Assembly: GCF_003285015.1 (NCBI RefSeq)
Contig: NZ_QMFB01000004.1
Location: forward strand, 124,001-188,000
Direction of reading: 5' to 3'
DNA length: 64,000 nt
DNA from: Paenibacillus contaminans
GTDB lineage: Bacteria; Bacillota; Bacilli; Paenibacillales; NBRC-103111
The notes under the pieces were generated by a model. It was not told where the DNA came from. It saw nothing but the letters and a program-made list of their open reading frames with translations, and did not search any database. Each line of letters opens with the position of its first letter. The first letter of the stretch is position 1. Both the position numbers and the translations under genes were made by a program. This document shows, piece after piece, positions 22,826-31,695 of this stretch.

Positions 22826-24572
22826 CGGATTCCACCTCCTGCCATGGCCTCAGTTTAATTTGCACGTGCAGCCCCCCGAGCAGCGAACGGTTGAACGAGA
22901 TGCCGCAGTCTTCCCCATAACGCAATTGAATGCGTCGATGAACGTTCGCAATTCCGTTCGAATCGTCGAGCTCTCCTCCATCGTTTCCCAGTATGCCGTT
23001 CAAACGGCCGATCGTACGGTCGTCCAGCTTGCTCCCGTTATCCTCCACGTGCACGAGCAGAAAGCCCCCCTCTCTCTCCATATGTACCCAAAGAAACCCG
23101 TTTTCCTCCTGTTTCTCAAACACATGCTTGTACACGTTCTCAATAATCGGCTGAAGCACGAGCCGGATCACCATTCCGCCTTCGGCCACCCATTCGGGAA
23201 CCTGGAATTCGACCCGAACCCGATCACCCAAGCAAACAGTCTGGATATGGACGTAGGTTTGGGCATGTTTGATTTCAAGCGCGAGCGGAATTTCATCCGC
23301 CCGATCGCGCGTCACATACTGAAAGTAATTCCCCATGTAGGTGCAGAATTGATATGCCCGTTCCGTATCGACCGTTTTGATCAGGCGGCACAGGACAAAA
23401 AAACAATTATACAGGAAATGAGGATTGATTTGCGATTGAAGCCGCTTCAATTCCGACCTCTGGCTTCGAATTTTCTGTTCATACACTTCCTGTATTAAGC
23501 TTTTCTGCCGATCGACCATATCGTTAAAGCCCCGATACAAAAAGCCGAATTCGTCTTTCCGGTTTTCCGGCAGCGTCGGGTACGTGTGAGCATCCCACAT
23601 TTTGTTGAAGGCGCGGACGATTTTGTTCATCGGGCGGCGGATCACGTTGTTGATCGAATACGAGAACAGGATGATGATTAACACGGACGCAGCGGACAAA
23701 ACCCAGAACCAGTTCTTAAGTGTCGTCAATGCGCCGAGCACATAAGTCTCCGGCGTGAACGTAACCAGATAGGCATTGATCGAGGATGAATACCGGTACG
23801 AGACGATCATCCGCTGGTTTTCCATGGAAATCGTCGACACTCCGTTCTGCCCTCCCTGTGTCTGGCGGTTCTGTAAAAATTGCTTCAAAGCATCGATATT
23901 TGAAGCGCTAACATTTCTTGCAATCGACCAGTCCTGCTTCAAGTTGATCAGCGCCGCGCTCCCTTCGCCGGGTGTAACGACGGTCGACAGCATGTCGTCT
24001 ACTTGCTCGATCGAAAGCTCGATGCCCAGCACGAAAATCGGCTTGCGCTTCGCGTTGGACGGATAGTCGAGGCCGAGGAATAATCGGTTGTCCCAATAAA
24101 TGAGCGGTCCTCCGCTTTTATTTCCTTGCAGCGCCTCCATTTCCGGCATATCGATGCTTGCGTCGTAGCTCGTACTCGAGACGGTTCTGCCGATTAGCGG
24201 AACATACGCTTTGGCGTCGGCGATGAACAAACTCGAGTATTTCATCAGGTAGAGCCGCCGCTGTAAAGCGTTGACAAGCTCCAGCCGCTCGTATTCGCTG
24301 ATTTGATCGCCGATCGCGCTGAGCTTCCGCAGGTCCTGGTCGACGACATATTCAGGCATGGAGGCGGAGATTCTATCGATTTCCCGCTCCAGCACGTTCA
24401 TGAAATAATCGGTTCGCGCTTTGATCGACTCGGTCATCTCGTTCCGGATGCCGTCCGACCCTTTCTTGTTCATGCTAAGCGTTATCAGATACAGCGGCGT
24501 GATGACAAGAAAAAACGTAAGAAACAGCTTCAAAAAAATCGAAGGATTTTTCAATTCATGAATGAGCCTCAT
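22803..24572 (-). CDS. YesM-type sensor histidine kinase
   Basis: A 589-aa membrane kinase: membrane segment 1 at about 12-32, an extracytoplasmic Cache-like sensor (35-285), membrane segment 2 (FWVLSAASVLIIILFSY, about 287-305), HAMP (NVIRRPMNKIVRAFNKMW), then His_kinase with LKRLQSQINPHFLYNCFFVLC bearing the phosphoacceptor His and an HATPase domain with QPIIENVYKHVFE and NGIANVHRRIQLRYG. The gene overlaps its response regulator. No terminator-free link to the importer exists, because a hairpin at 24814-24840 separates them, so the pair may have its own promoter. Confidence 0.92.
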   Translation of the reverse strand: MRLIHELKNPSIFLKLFLTFFLVITPLYLITLSMNKKGSDGIRNEMTESIKARTDYFMNVLEREIDRISASMPEYVVDQDLRKLSAIGDQISEYERLELVNALQRRLYLMKYSSLFIADAKAYVPLIGRTVSSTSYDASIDMPEMEALQGNKSGGPLIYWDNRLFLGLDYPSNAKRKPIFVLGIELSIEQVDDMLSTVVTPGEGSAALINLKQDWSIARNVSASNIDALKQFLQNRQTQGGQNGVSTISMENQRMIVSYRYSSSINAYLVTFTPETYVLGALTTLKNWFWVLSAASVLIIILFSYSINNVIRRPMNKIVRAFNKMWDAHTYPTLPENRKDEFGFLYRGFNDMVDRQKSLIQEVYEQKIRSQRSELKRLQSQINPHFLYNCFFVLCRLIKTVDTERAYQFCTYMGNYFQYVTRDRADEIPLALEIKHAQTYVHIQTVCLGDRVRVEFQVPEWVAEGGMVIRLVLQPIIENVYKHVFEKQEENGFLWVHMEREGGFLLVHVEDNGSKLDDRTIGRLNGILGNDGGELDDSNGIANVHRRIQLRYGEDCGISFNRSLLGGLHVQIKLRPWQEVESDVQVAHR

Positions 24573-24813
24573 TTGCGGACCCCCGCCCCGTCTCTATATT
24601 GTCTTTATATTTGCATGGTTTCGGCGGATTCGGCAAATGAAACATTTTACAGATGCTACAAACAAAAACAAGCGCCTGCGGCATCCTTTGGACGCCAAAC
24701 GTTTACCGAGAAGTCAAGCCACATCCGCGATATATTTTCCGAGACCTCAAGGATAAACGATTTCGCCGTTCTTGAAACTAATAAAATCTGATCGTTTATA
24801 CAAAAAAGCAAAA

Positions 24814-24840
24814 ATAAGAGGCCTGACGGCAACCTCTTAT
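24814..24840 (-). terminator. Terminator of the lipoprotein-LplB-LplC transporter operon
   Basis: ATAAGAGG pairs with CCTCTTAT across 11 bases and is followed on the minus strand by TTTTTG. It lies 18 bases after the LplC stop, upstream of the kinase gene. Confidence 0.75.
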
Positions 24841-24857
24841 ACATGCTTCAGTCCTTT

Positions 24858-25742
24858 TTATTCTTTTACGCTGCCCATAACGATCCCTTTGATAAAAAAG
24901 CGCTGCAGGAACGGGTAGACTATCAATATCGGAAAAGCGGCGACGAAAATTTGCGCGGCGGTACTCGTCCGGTCCGACAGCTGCCGCAAAATATCCAGCT
25001 CCTCCGAGGAAATGAACCGAAAATCTTTCTTGATGATAATGGTCTGCAGGAAGGTCTGCAGCGGATAATTTTCGGGACGGTTCATCAGGATAAGACCGTC
25101 GAACCAGCTGTTCCAATGCCCTACGATCGTAAACAATCCGATTGTCGCCAAAGCCGGCGTCGATAACGGCAAATAAATTTTAAACAGTGTCACGAAATGG
25201 TTCGCTCCGTCTATTTTCGCCGATTCCTCCAGTTCCTTGGGGAGCCCGCGGTAAAAGTTCAACAGTAAAATGACGTTGAAGACCGGCACGGCGCCCGGCA
25301 GGACAAGCGCCCAGATCGTATCCATCAGACCGGTCGCCTTGATCGTCATATACCATGGAATCAAACCGCCGCCGAACAGGATCGTGATGACGAAGTACCA
25401 AGCATATACGGTGCGGAACTTGAAATGCGACGTCTCTTTCGACAATGGATATGCGGCCAGCACCGTGAGCAGCATGCTGATGGAGGTACCGAGCGCCACC
25501 CGCTTTAGCGTCACCAAAAACGCTGTGAAATATTGCGGCTTGCTCATGATATTTTGATAGGCTACGGTCGTAAACTCGACGGGCCACAGCGTCACCTTCC
25601 CGGCAGCGGCCGCAGAACCCGAACTGAAGGACAGAGCCAGTATATGGATCATGGGCAAAATGCACATCAAGGAGAGCGCGCCGAGAAACAGGTAGTTGAA
25701 CACGGTGAATGTCAATCTGCCCGGGGTCATTCGGGTTTTCAA
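24858..25742 (-). CDS. LplC/YtcP-type sugar ABC transporter permease
   Basis: A 294-aa inner-membrane permease with six hydrophobic segments. The EAA loop is seen as EESAKIDGANHFVTLFKIYLPLSTPALAT, and the tail YPFLQRFFIKGIVMGSVKE is diagnostic of the LplC/YtcP group. The start is TTG at 25742, four bases after GGGGGAGG; the longer frame to 25844 lies inside the preceding permease gene. It works with the LplB-type permease and the lipoprotein upstream; the ATPase is not encoded here and is probably a shared MsmX-type protein. Confidence 0.92.
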   Translation of the reverse strand: MKTRMTPGRLTFTVFNYLFLGALSLMCILPMIHILALSFSSGSAAAAGKVTLWPVEFTTVAYQNIMSKPQYFTAFLVTLKRVALGTSISMLLTVLAAYPLSKETSHFKFRTVYAWYFVITILFGGGLIPWYMTIKATGLMDTIWALVLPGAVPVFNVILLLNFYRGLPKELEESAKIDGANHFVTLFKIYLPLSTPALATIGLFTIVGHWNSWFDGLILMNRPENYPLQTFLQTIIIKKDFRFISSEELDILRQLSDRTSTAAQIFVAAFPILIVYPFLQRFFIKGIVMGSVKE

Positions 25743-25755
25743 TGGGCCTCCCCCT

Positions 25756-26667
25756 TCAGAAAATTCTATAATTGGCAAATCGGTAAGCCAGGAAATAAGA
25801 CATAGAAATAAAGACAAGGGAGACGACGGATTTGAACAGTCCAACAGCCGTTGCGACTCCGTACTGGAACTGCTCCAGACCTAATCTATATACCAGCGTA
25901 TCGATAATGTCGCCGCTCTCGTAAACTTGCGGGCTGTATAGGTTGAAAACCTGGTCGAAACCGGCGTTCAACACGTTCCCCAAACTCAAAGTCGCCAGCA
26001 AAATGATCACGGGCAACATTCCCGGCAGCGTAATATGCCAAGTTTGTTTCCACCGGTTGGCGCCGTCCATTTCGGCGGCTTCGTACAGCGAAGGATTAAT
26101 GCTTGTCAGCGCAGCCAAATAAACGATCGTGCCGAAGCCGAATTCCTTCCACACGTCGGAAAGTACGATGACGGCCGGAAACCAGCGATTGTTTCCGAGG
26201 AAGTAGATCGGATCGATACCGATGAATTCCAGCGCTTTGTTGACAATCCCCGTCGAAGGCGACAAAATATCGATCAGAATGCCGCCAAGCAGCACCCACG
26301 ACAGGAAGTGCGGCAGATAAACGAGCGTTTGAAACACACGCTTGAACAATTGTTTGCGAATTTCATTAAGCAGAATGGCCACGACGATCGGCACGATCAA
26401 TCCGACGATCATTTTCATGATCGCGATGCTGACCGTATTGAACATGATGCGCCCGATATCGGGATATTCGAGGAGCCACTTGAAGTTTTTCCACCCGACC
26501 TTCGGAGAATGAAAAATCCCTTTGGCCGGCATATATTTCTCGAAAGCAATCGTAATGCCGGCCATCGGAATGTAGCTGTAAATAAACAGAAGCACCACGC
26601 TCGGCAATATCATCAGATGCAAAGGCCATTCCCTTATCCATCGTTTCTTGAGCACTATTCCCACCAC
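25756..26667 (-). CDS. LplB-type sugar ABC transporter permease
   Basis: A 303-aa permease with six membrane segments: WPLHLMILPSVVLLFIYSYIPMAGITIAFEKY at the N-terminus is the LplB signature, EAAEMDGANRWKQTWHITLPGMLP is the EAA loop contacting the ATPase, and it ends LAYRFANYRIF. The start is uncertain between GTG 26667 and GTG 26655; the second has a weak GGTGG nearby. It lies 61 bases after the binding-lipoprotein gene and 13 before lplC. Confidence 0.92.
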   Translation of the reverse strand: MVGIVLKKRWIREWPLHLMILPSVVLLFIYSYIPMAGITIAFEKYMPAKGIFHSPKVGWKNFKWLLEYPDIGRIMFNTVSIAIMKMIVGLIVPIVVAILLNEIRKQLFKRVFQTLVYLPHFLSWVLLGGILIDILSPSTGIVNKALEFIGIDPIYFLGNNRWFPAVIVLSDVWKEFGFGTIVYLAALTSINPSLYEAAEMDGANRWKQTWHITLPGMLPVIILLATLSLGNVLNAGFDQVFNLYSPQVYESGDIIDTLVYRLGLEQFQYGVATAVGLFKSVVSLVFISMSYFLAYRFANYRIF

Positions 26668-26728
26668 CGCATGTCACAGGATAAAGACGGCAGGAGGGAA
26701 AGCCCTCCCGCCGCGTCAGACCGCTGCC

Positions 26729-28408
26729 TTACTTTTGCTTCGCGAACCAGTCGTTGACTTCTTGCGTAATTTTTTCGCCGCCGAGGCTCTTCCAGTCGGC
26801 CACGAATTTGTCGAACTCATCGATGGATACTTGGCCCATGATGATTTTAGTAAACGTTTCTTTTTCTTTCGCGTCCAAAATCGACTTTTTGTCCTGCATC
26901 GTTACGGTAGGCGCGCCAAAGAATTCATCCGCCATATACCGTTTTTCTTGCAAATACTGGTTCATGATCGAGAAGGAACCGCCCGGTTTGGCGATCATCC
27001 AGTTTAGCCAGCCGCTCATGTCGCCGTTCAAATAACGCAGCGAGGTTTCGTACCGGTTCGTCCAATCCGCATTGTCTTTAAAAGCGCTAGGGTCTTTCGC
27101 TTCGATTGCTTTCGGAAGCACGGCGCCGGCTTGCACGTTGCCGTCCTGCGAGTTGAGGCGGATCGGATTGACTTTGTAGTACAGCTTCCCTTTATCCTCC
27201 AACTCTTTTCCGTTCATATACAGCTTCCGCTCATCCGTCACGCCGTTCGAATTGATTTTGACCCATTGGTTCAAAATTTGGATGACGGCTTCCGGGTTCT
27301 TGCAATTTTTGGAGATAACAACGTATCCGTTCAAGCCTAAGCCGACCTGCGCTCTGGCAGGGGTTGCGTCAATCGACGGCAGTCCGTATACTTCCCAGTC
27401 CTGCACCAGCTTGCCATCCTTGATCGCCGCCTTTTCCAGCGGCCATGCGCTCAACCAAAATTCGCCATAGGCGATCCCGATTTGGTTGCCGACAACAAGC
27501 TCGTTTTCTTTGTCAACATCCTTCGTGCCGAATTCCGGATCGATTTGACCCGCCTTGTACATATCTTGCAATTGCTTCAGCGCCGTTTTCATTTGCGGCT
27601 GGACGCTTCCGTAAACAAGCTTGCCGTCGTCACCCTTCTGCCACGTTTGCGGATAAGCATGGTAGCCGTTGAAGAAGCCGGTAAGTCCGTAAGTGCCGTA
27701 TAAGTCCTTGTTCAGTGTCATGCCGTACGATTTGCCGGTTCCGCCTCCCGGGTTTTGCTTCGTGAATTCTTCGGCAATTTTCAACACGTCCTGCATCGTT
27801 TTCGGTTCCGGCAGGTTGAGCTTTTGCAGCCAATCCTTGCGCACCCACAAGTAGTGAGACGAATTGTACGGGCTGTCCGCCATCGGAATCGCCATCAGCT
27901 TACCGCCGGATTTTGCCGACTTCATCTGGTTCCCGCCGTCTTTCGTAAACCAAGCTTTGGTTTCAGGCGTTGCGTACTTATCGAACAAGGCGCTTATATC
28001 CATAATCATGTCCGAATCGATCAACTGCTGCAGCTGCATTTGGTCGCTGACCGTGAAGAAATCGGGAATATCGTTCGATGCGATCATCATGTTCAGCTTC
28101 TGAGTAAATTGCTTCGAGTCCGCAACCCATACATTCTTGATACGGATTCCCAAATCTTTCTCATAGGCATCGTATACGGCGTTTTTGTCCATCGATTCGC
28201 CCGGATCCCACTTGATGTCGGACGGGTTGGAGCGTACAGTCGTCAGCTCCACGACCTTCGCGGAACCGGACGGCGCCGCCGACGGCGAAGATGAAGGCGA
28301 AGTGTTTTGCCCGTCTTTAGAGCCGGAGTCGGAAGAACTGCAAGCACTTACAAAAACAAGCGCTCCGCACATGACTCCGAAAGCCGTTGATTTTTGCCAC
28401 TTTCCCAT
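26729..28408 (-). CDS. Extracellular sugar-binding lipoprotein (LipO/LplA-type)
   Basis: A 559-aa lipoprotein: signal sequence with lipobox VSAC (lipidated Cys23), then a low-complexity Ser/Pro/Gly linker and a type I solute-binding fold with TARGETs such as KNVWVADSKQFTQKLNMMIASNDIPDFF and ending with the family's DEFDKFVADWKSLGGEKITQEVNDWFAKQK helix. It delivers an oligosaccharide, perhaps of plant-polymer origin, to the two permeases downstream. First gene of the operon; expression is presumably controlled by the YesM/YesN pair. Confidence 0.92.
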   Translation of the reverse strand: MGKWQKSTAFGVMCGALVFVSACSSSDSGSKDGQNTSPSSSPSAAPSGSAKVVELTTVRSNPSDIKWDPGESMDKNAVYDAYEKDLGIRIKNVWVADSKQFTQKLNMMIASNDIPDFFTVSDQMQLQQLIDSDMIMDISALFDKYATPETKAWFTKDGGNQMKSAKSGGKLMAIPMADSPYNSSHYLWVRKDWLQKLNLPEPKTMQDVLKIAEEFTKQNPGGGTGKSYGMTLNKDLYGTYGLTGFFNGYHAYPQTWQKGDDGKLVYGSVQPQMKTALKQLQDMYKAGQIDPEFGTKDVDKENELVVGNQIGIAYGEFWLSAWPLEKAAIKDGKLVQDWEVYGLPSIDATPARAQVGLGLNGYVVISKNCKNPEAVIQILNQWVKINSNGVTDERKLYMNGKELEDKGKLYYKVNPIRLNSQDGNVQAGAVLPKAIEAKDPSAFKDNADWTNRYETSLRYLNGDMSGWLNWMIAKPGGSFSIMNQYLQEKRYMADEFFGAPTVTMQDKKSILDAKEKETFTKIIMGQVSIDEFDKFVADWKSLGGEKITQEVNDWFAKQK

Positions 28409-28680
28409 TGTAAATACCCCCTGCTTATTTTTTGGTCGCTTAAGAATCCGCTTTCGTAATGATTATAGGCCTGATATCCCGCCGTAATCCATTTACTAGT
28501 TTTTACTTTGTATACGATCATTTACTTCTTTCCGGAAAGGGAGGCGATCATCGGCTGTAACTGCTCTAGCTAATGAAAATAGCGATGATCGCTTGCGTTA
28601 ACAGGCTCCATTGGATTTTTGCCCTGCTGAAACGAAAGAAGCTTTCATGGATTTGGCCTAACCTGAAATACAACACGTAA

Positions 28681-28706
28681 AACCTTCCAGTTCATATTGG
28701 AAGGTT
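28681..28706. repeat. Inverted repeat AACCTTCCA...TGGAAGGTT
   Basis: A 9-bp perfect stem with an 8-base loop in the spacer (28409-28848) between the divergent lipoprotein and DUF2239 genes. No T run follows on either strand, so a protein-binding site or mRNA hairpin is as likely as a terminator. The rest of the spacer up to 28777 shows nothing. Confidence 0.4.
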
Positions 28707-28777
28707 ATTTGGCATACGCCGTTATCAGTATAGCATCATCCATGGCCGCATCATTAAGGGAAATATTCACAGATATT

Positions 28778-28820
28778 TTACCCGGGTAATATTGTTATTC
28801 TATTTTTATCCGGGTATAAT
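28778..28820 (+). promoter_or_regulatory. Promoter of the DUF2239 gene flanked by two TAyCCGGGTA sites
   Basis: -35 TTGTTA (28792-28797) and -10 TATAAT (28815-28820) with a 17-base spacer. A perfect 12-bp palindrome TTACCCGGGTAA (28778-28789) precedes the -35, and TATCCGGGTA (28807-28816) overlaps the -10, 28 bp centre to centre. This is the geometry of a repressed promoter; the regulator is not identified in the window. Confidence 0.6.
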
Positions 28821-28848
28821 TAGTGAGACAATCAGAGAGGAGGTCAGC

Positions 28849-29460
28849 ATGAGTAATCCCCTAACACGCTTTTACTGCACGGCATTTTTGGGTGTGGGAG
28901 TCGTCGCCAGTGGTTCGTTACAGCACGTTGTTACTACAGTGAAGGATGCTCTGGATGACAGAGACCTCACACAGTTGCTTTTATTTGACGATTCTACGGG
29001 GAAGCCAGTAGATGTGGATTTTCGTGGGAAGACAGATGATGTGCTCAAACGATTGGGTGAACAGTTTGGTGACTTACCCAGTAAGGAAGTGAATCACCAG
29101 CCTACACGGCGGGTCGGTCGACCTAAGCTGGGGGTTGTATCCGGTGAGGTTACGTTATTGCCACGGCATTGGGAATGGCTCAAGAGTCAACCTGGAGGAG
29201 CGTCGGTAACATTACGAAAACTCATTGATGAGGCTCGCCGTGCTGGAGAAAAACAGAGCAGTATCCGAGAGTCGCAAGAAGCAGCATATAACTTTATGAC
29301 AGCTATGGCCGGGAACTTCAATCAATACGAAGAAGCTCTGCGGGCACTGTATGCTGGTGATTTGGATCGTTTTTACCACTTCATCGATGACTGGGCACCT
29401 GATATCAGAAACCATGTCAAAAGATTAGCCGCAAATGCATTCGCTGAAGGGAACTTATGA
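28849..29460 (+). CDS. DUF2239 family protein
   Basis: A 203-aa protein with the DUF2239 signatures GRPKLGVVSGEVTLLPRHWEWLKSQPGGASVTLRKLIDEARRA and EEALRALYAGDLDRFYHFIDDWAPDIRNHV; the N-terminal part (TAFLGVGVVASGSLQHVV, LLLFDDSTGKPVDVDFRG) also fits. The family is small, common in proteobacteria, and of unknown function. The ATG at 28849 with GAGGAGG in front is chosen over the upstream frame. It may have been acquired by transfer. It probably forms a unit with the small frame and hydrolase that follow. Confidence 0.88.
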   Translation: MSNPLTRFYCTAFLGVGVVASGSLQHVVTTVKDALDDRDLTQLLLFDDSTGKPVDVDFRGKTDDVLKRLGEQFGDLPSKEVNHQPTRRVGRPKLGVVSGEVTLLPRHWEWLKSQPGGASVTLRKLIDEARRAGEKQSSIRESQEAAYNFMTAMAGNFNQYEEALRALYAGDLDRFYHFIDDWAPDIRNHVKRLAANAFAEGNL

Positions 29461-29514
29461 ATGAAAGCAATCGGAGGCGTAAAAAATTAAAAAGGAACTA
29501 CGAAAGGAGTTGCT

Positions 29515-29631
29515 ATGACAGAGTTTGAATCTATTCGTTACATCGAATCATCTGCCTATGGCAGAACTTCCGATACCGAATTAATTGAAGGAGAACATGA
29601 TCATGAATATTCTGAAAGTCAACGGCGTTGA
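29515..29631 (+). CDS. Small reading frame (38 aa) overlapping the hydrolase start
   Basis: AAAGGAG lies 5 bases before the ATG; the frame runs 39 codons and its 3' end overlaps the first 29 bases of the hydrolase in another frame, so it could couple translation. The product (MTEFESIRYIESSAYGRTSD...) is acidic and has no recognisable domain. It could also be what remains of a gene lost between the DUF2239 and hydrolase genes. Confidence 0.35.
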   Translation: MTEFESIRYIESSAYGRTSDTELIEGEHDHEYSESQRR

Positions 29632-30469
29632 TTTGGCCTATGACAGTTTCGGTAACGAAAATGACGAGGCTATTATCCTAATCGCCGGGCTTGGAACCCA
29701 GATGATTCGTTGGACGGTTCCGTTTTGTCGGATATTAGCAGCGGAGGGCTTTCGCGTAATCCGCTTTGACAATCGCGACGTGGGTTGCTCGACACACTTT
29801 AGCCATTATCGGGCGCTGGATTTTGACGCACTGGCGACTGCTCTCATGTCAGGACAGCGACCGGACATCCCTTATACTCTCGATGACATGGCTGGCGACG
29901 CTATCGGACTGCTCGATGCCCTTGGCAGGTCGATGGGCGGAATGATCGCCCAGATTGCAGCCAGTGAGTACCCTGAACGGGTTTTATCACTCACCTCCAT
30001 TATGTCTAGTTCCGGTAATCCCACCCTTCCGCAAGCTTCCCCGGATGTCATGGCGATGATGACTAAGCCGGCGCCGAACCCCTTTGAGGATGAAGCAGGC
30101 TTTTTGGCGCACAGCCTCTCTTTTGCCAAACGCATCGCCGGCACCGGCTATCCATTTGAAGAAGACGCTTATCGGGCACTCATTCTGGAGGAAGTCCAGC
30201 GAGCCTACGATCCAGGCAGTGTCGGACGGCAAATTGCTGCGATCGCCGTCTCCGGTGACCGTCGTCCGCGGCTGGCGACCATAAAAGTACCAGCACTTGT
30301 CATTCATGGGATGGACGATCCCCTGTTCGTCCCGGCGTGTGGCGAGGACACGGCTTCGGCCATCCCGGGCGCCGAGCTAATGTTGGTTGACGGCATGGGA
30401 CACGACCTGCCGCACCAACTGTACAAATTAACCGCTGATGGCATAGTGCGAACGGCTCGTCGCAATTGA
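29603..30469 (+). CDS. Alpha/beta hydrolase (RdmC-like) with deletion before the nucleophile elbow
   Basis: A 288-aa alpha/beta hydrolase: oxyanion region LIAGLGTQ, FDNRDVGCSTHF typical of the aclacinomycin-methylesterase group, nucleophile elbow GRSMGG with the catalytic Ser, acid in VIHGMDDPLF and His in DGMGHDLP. Family members have about nine residues (strand beta5, usually IxxAHxVG) between LLDALG and the elbow; here LLDALG runs straight into RSMGG, so the buried strand is missing and the fold is probably damaged. The ATG at 29603 is 9 bases after GAAGGAG. It probably belongs to the DUF2239 transcript. Confidence 0.85.
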   Translation: MNILKVNGVDLAYDSFGNENDEAIILIAGLGTQMIRWTVPFCRILAAEGFRVIRFDNRDVGCSTHFSHYRALDFDALATALMSGQRPDIPYTLDDMAGDAIGLLDALGRSMGGMIAQIAASEYPERVLSLTSIMSSSGNPTLPQASPDVMAMMTKPAPNPFEDEAGFLAHSLSFAKRIAGTGYPFEEDAYRALILEEVQRAYDPGSVGRQIAAIAVSGDRRPRLATIKVPALVIHGMDDPLFVPACGEDTASAIPGAELMLVDGMGHDLPHQLYKLTADGIVRTARRN

Positions 30470-30506
30470 CAAGTTTTTGACGCGGTGTAGAGTCGATCGG
30501 AAAAGA

Positions 30507-30546
30507 AGCCGGCTTCGCACGCGCTTTATGACGTCCGCGGCCGGCT
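30507..30546 (-). terminator. Probable terminator of the siderophore-binding lipoprotein gene
   Basis: AGCCGGC and GCCGGCT pair across 26 bases with further internal pairing; the minus-strand RNA continues TTCTTTTCC. It lies 16 bases past the stop at 30562. Confidence 0.5.
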
Positions 30547-30561
30547 ATTTCGGTTGCGCCG

Positions 30562-31551
30562 CTATTTGACCAGGTGTTTCAGCACGTCATCAATTTTTTT
30601 GCCGTTGGCGAGGGCGCCGCTCGCCATCCAGTAGTTGGCGTCCACTTCGTATACATGGCCTTGCTTGACAGCCGGCACGCTTTTCCAGATCGGGTCCGCC
30701 AGCCATTCGTTCGCCTTTGGCCGCACAGCCTCGCCCTGCACCATGTAAAAAATATAATCGGCGTCAAGCTGCGGCAGCACTTCCTGCGAAATCGGCTTGT
30801 TCAGTTCCCAGGACAGCTCCCGCACCATCTTGTGGGGTTGCAGGCCAAGGTCGCCGTACAGCACAGGACCGCTATAATACGTGCCGTCCATCAGCAGCAC
30901 TTCCTTCGGCTTGATCCGAATGACGGCGAACGTTCTGCCTTTGACGACCGGTTCGAGTCGTTGTTTTGCTTCGCTTACCTTGCGATCGTAATCTTGAATC
31001 GCTTTTTCCGCTGCGTCTTTTTTGTTCAGTATGTCGCCCAGCACCCGCAGCGTTCCTTTCCAATCGACCGTAGCATCGTCGAATGTGTAGGTCGGGGCGA
31101 TTTTTTTGAAACCGTCGATTGCGCCATCCGCAGCCAGTTGTTTTGTATACAGCACAATCAGGTCGGGATTGGCGTTCAGCAGCGCCTCCATGTTGACGCC
31201 GTTCGCGAAATCGAGCTTCGGCACGTCGGGCAGGTAAGGCTGCAGATAGTCCTGCACGAGCGGACCGAGCGACCATTGCATGGTCGGCTTGACGCCAAGC
31301 GTTACCAGGGCGTCCTCGACGTAAGGGGCGACGATGCGCTGCGGCGCTGCGGGAACGCTCACTTGGCCGAGCGCATCCTTCAAGGAGCGTGGAGCCGCGG
31401 AAGGCTGGCCGGCGGCCGATTGGCCTGCAGACGGGGAAGGAGACGATGACGCATCGCCGGACTTGTCGCCGGCGGAGCCGCAAGCGGCAAGCGCAACTAC
31501 CAGACTGCAGATCATCAGGGCATTTAAACATAGCTTTGATGGACGAATCAC
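30562..31551 (-). CDS. Iron-siderophore ABC transporter substrate-binding lipoprotein (FecB/FhuD fold)
   Basis: A 329-aa lipoprotein: signal with lipobox ALAACG, Ser/Pro-rich linker, then a helical-backbone binding fold (PQRIVAPYVEDALVTLGVKPTM, LLNANPDLIVLYTKQ, VYEVDANYWMASGALANGKKIDDVLKHL). It captures an iron-siderophore at the outer face of the membrane. The GTG at 31551, 9 bases after GGAGGG, is the start; the longer frame to 31623 runs across the Fur box. No permease or ATPase is nearby, so it must use a transporter encoded elsewhere. The Btr-type regulator upstream on the same strand likely activates it. Confidence 0.9.
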   Translation of the reverse strand: MIRPSKLCLNALMICSLVVALAACGSAGDKSGDASSSPSPSAGQSAAGQPSAAPRSLKDALGQVSVPAAPQRIVAPYVEDALVTLGVKPTMQWSLGPLVQDYLQPYLPDVPKLDFANGVNMEALLNANPDLIVLYTKQLAADGAIDGFKKIAPTYTFDDATVDWKGTLRVLGDILNKKDAAEKAIQDYDRKVSEAKQRLEPVVKGRTFAVIRIKPKEVLLMDGTYYSGPVLYGDLGLQPHKMVRELSWELNKPISQEVLPQLDADYIFYMVQGEAVRPKANEWLADPIWKSVPAVKQGHVYEVDANYWMASGALANGKKIDDVLKHLVK

Positions 31552-31569
31552 TGGTGCAAACCCTCCTAT

Positions 31570-31588
31570 GATATTGATTCTCATTATC
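31570..31588 (-). promoter_or_regulatory. Fur box upstream of the siderophore-binding lipoprotein
   Basis: GATATTGATTCTCATTATC matches 16 of 19 positions of the GATAATGATAATCATTATC consensus. It ends 18 bases before the GTG start, overlapping where the promoter and leader should be, so iron-loaded Fur would block expression. Confidence 0.75.
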
Positions 31589-31695
31589 GTTGATGATTGT
31601 ATCACAAGAGGGGGTGAATCCACTACCGCGAATGGTGCGAAAAAAAGCGGGTCGATTGTGCGGTCGCCCCCGCCTGAGCAGTAGCCAAGGCGGCG

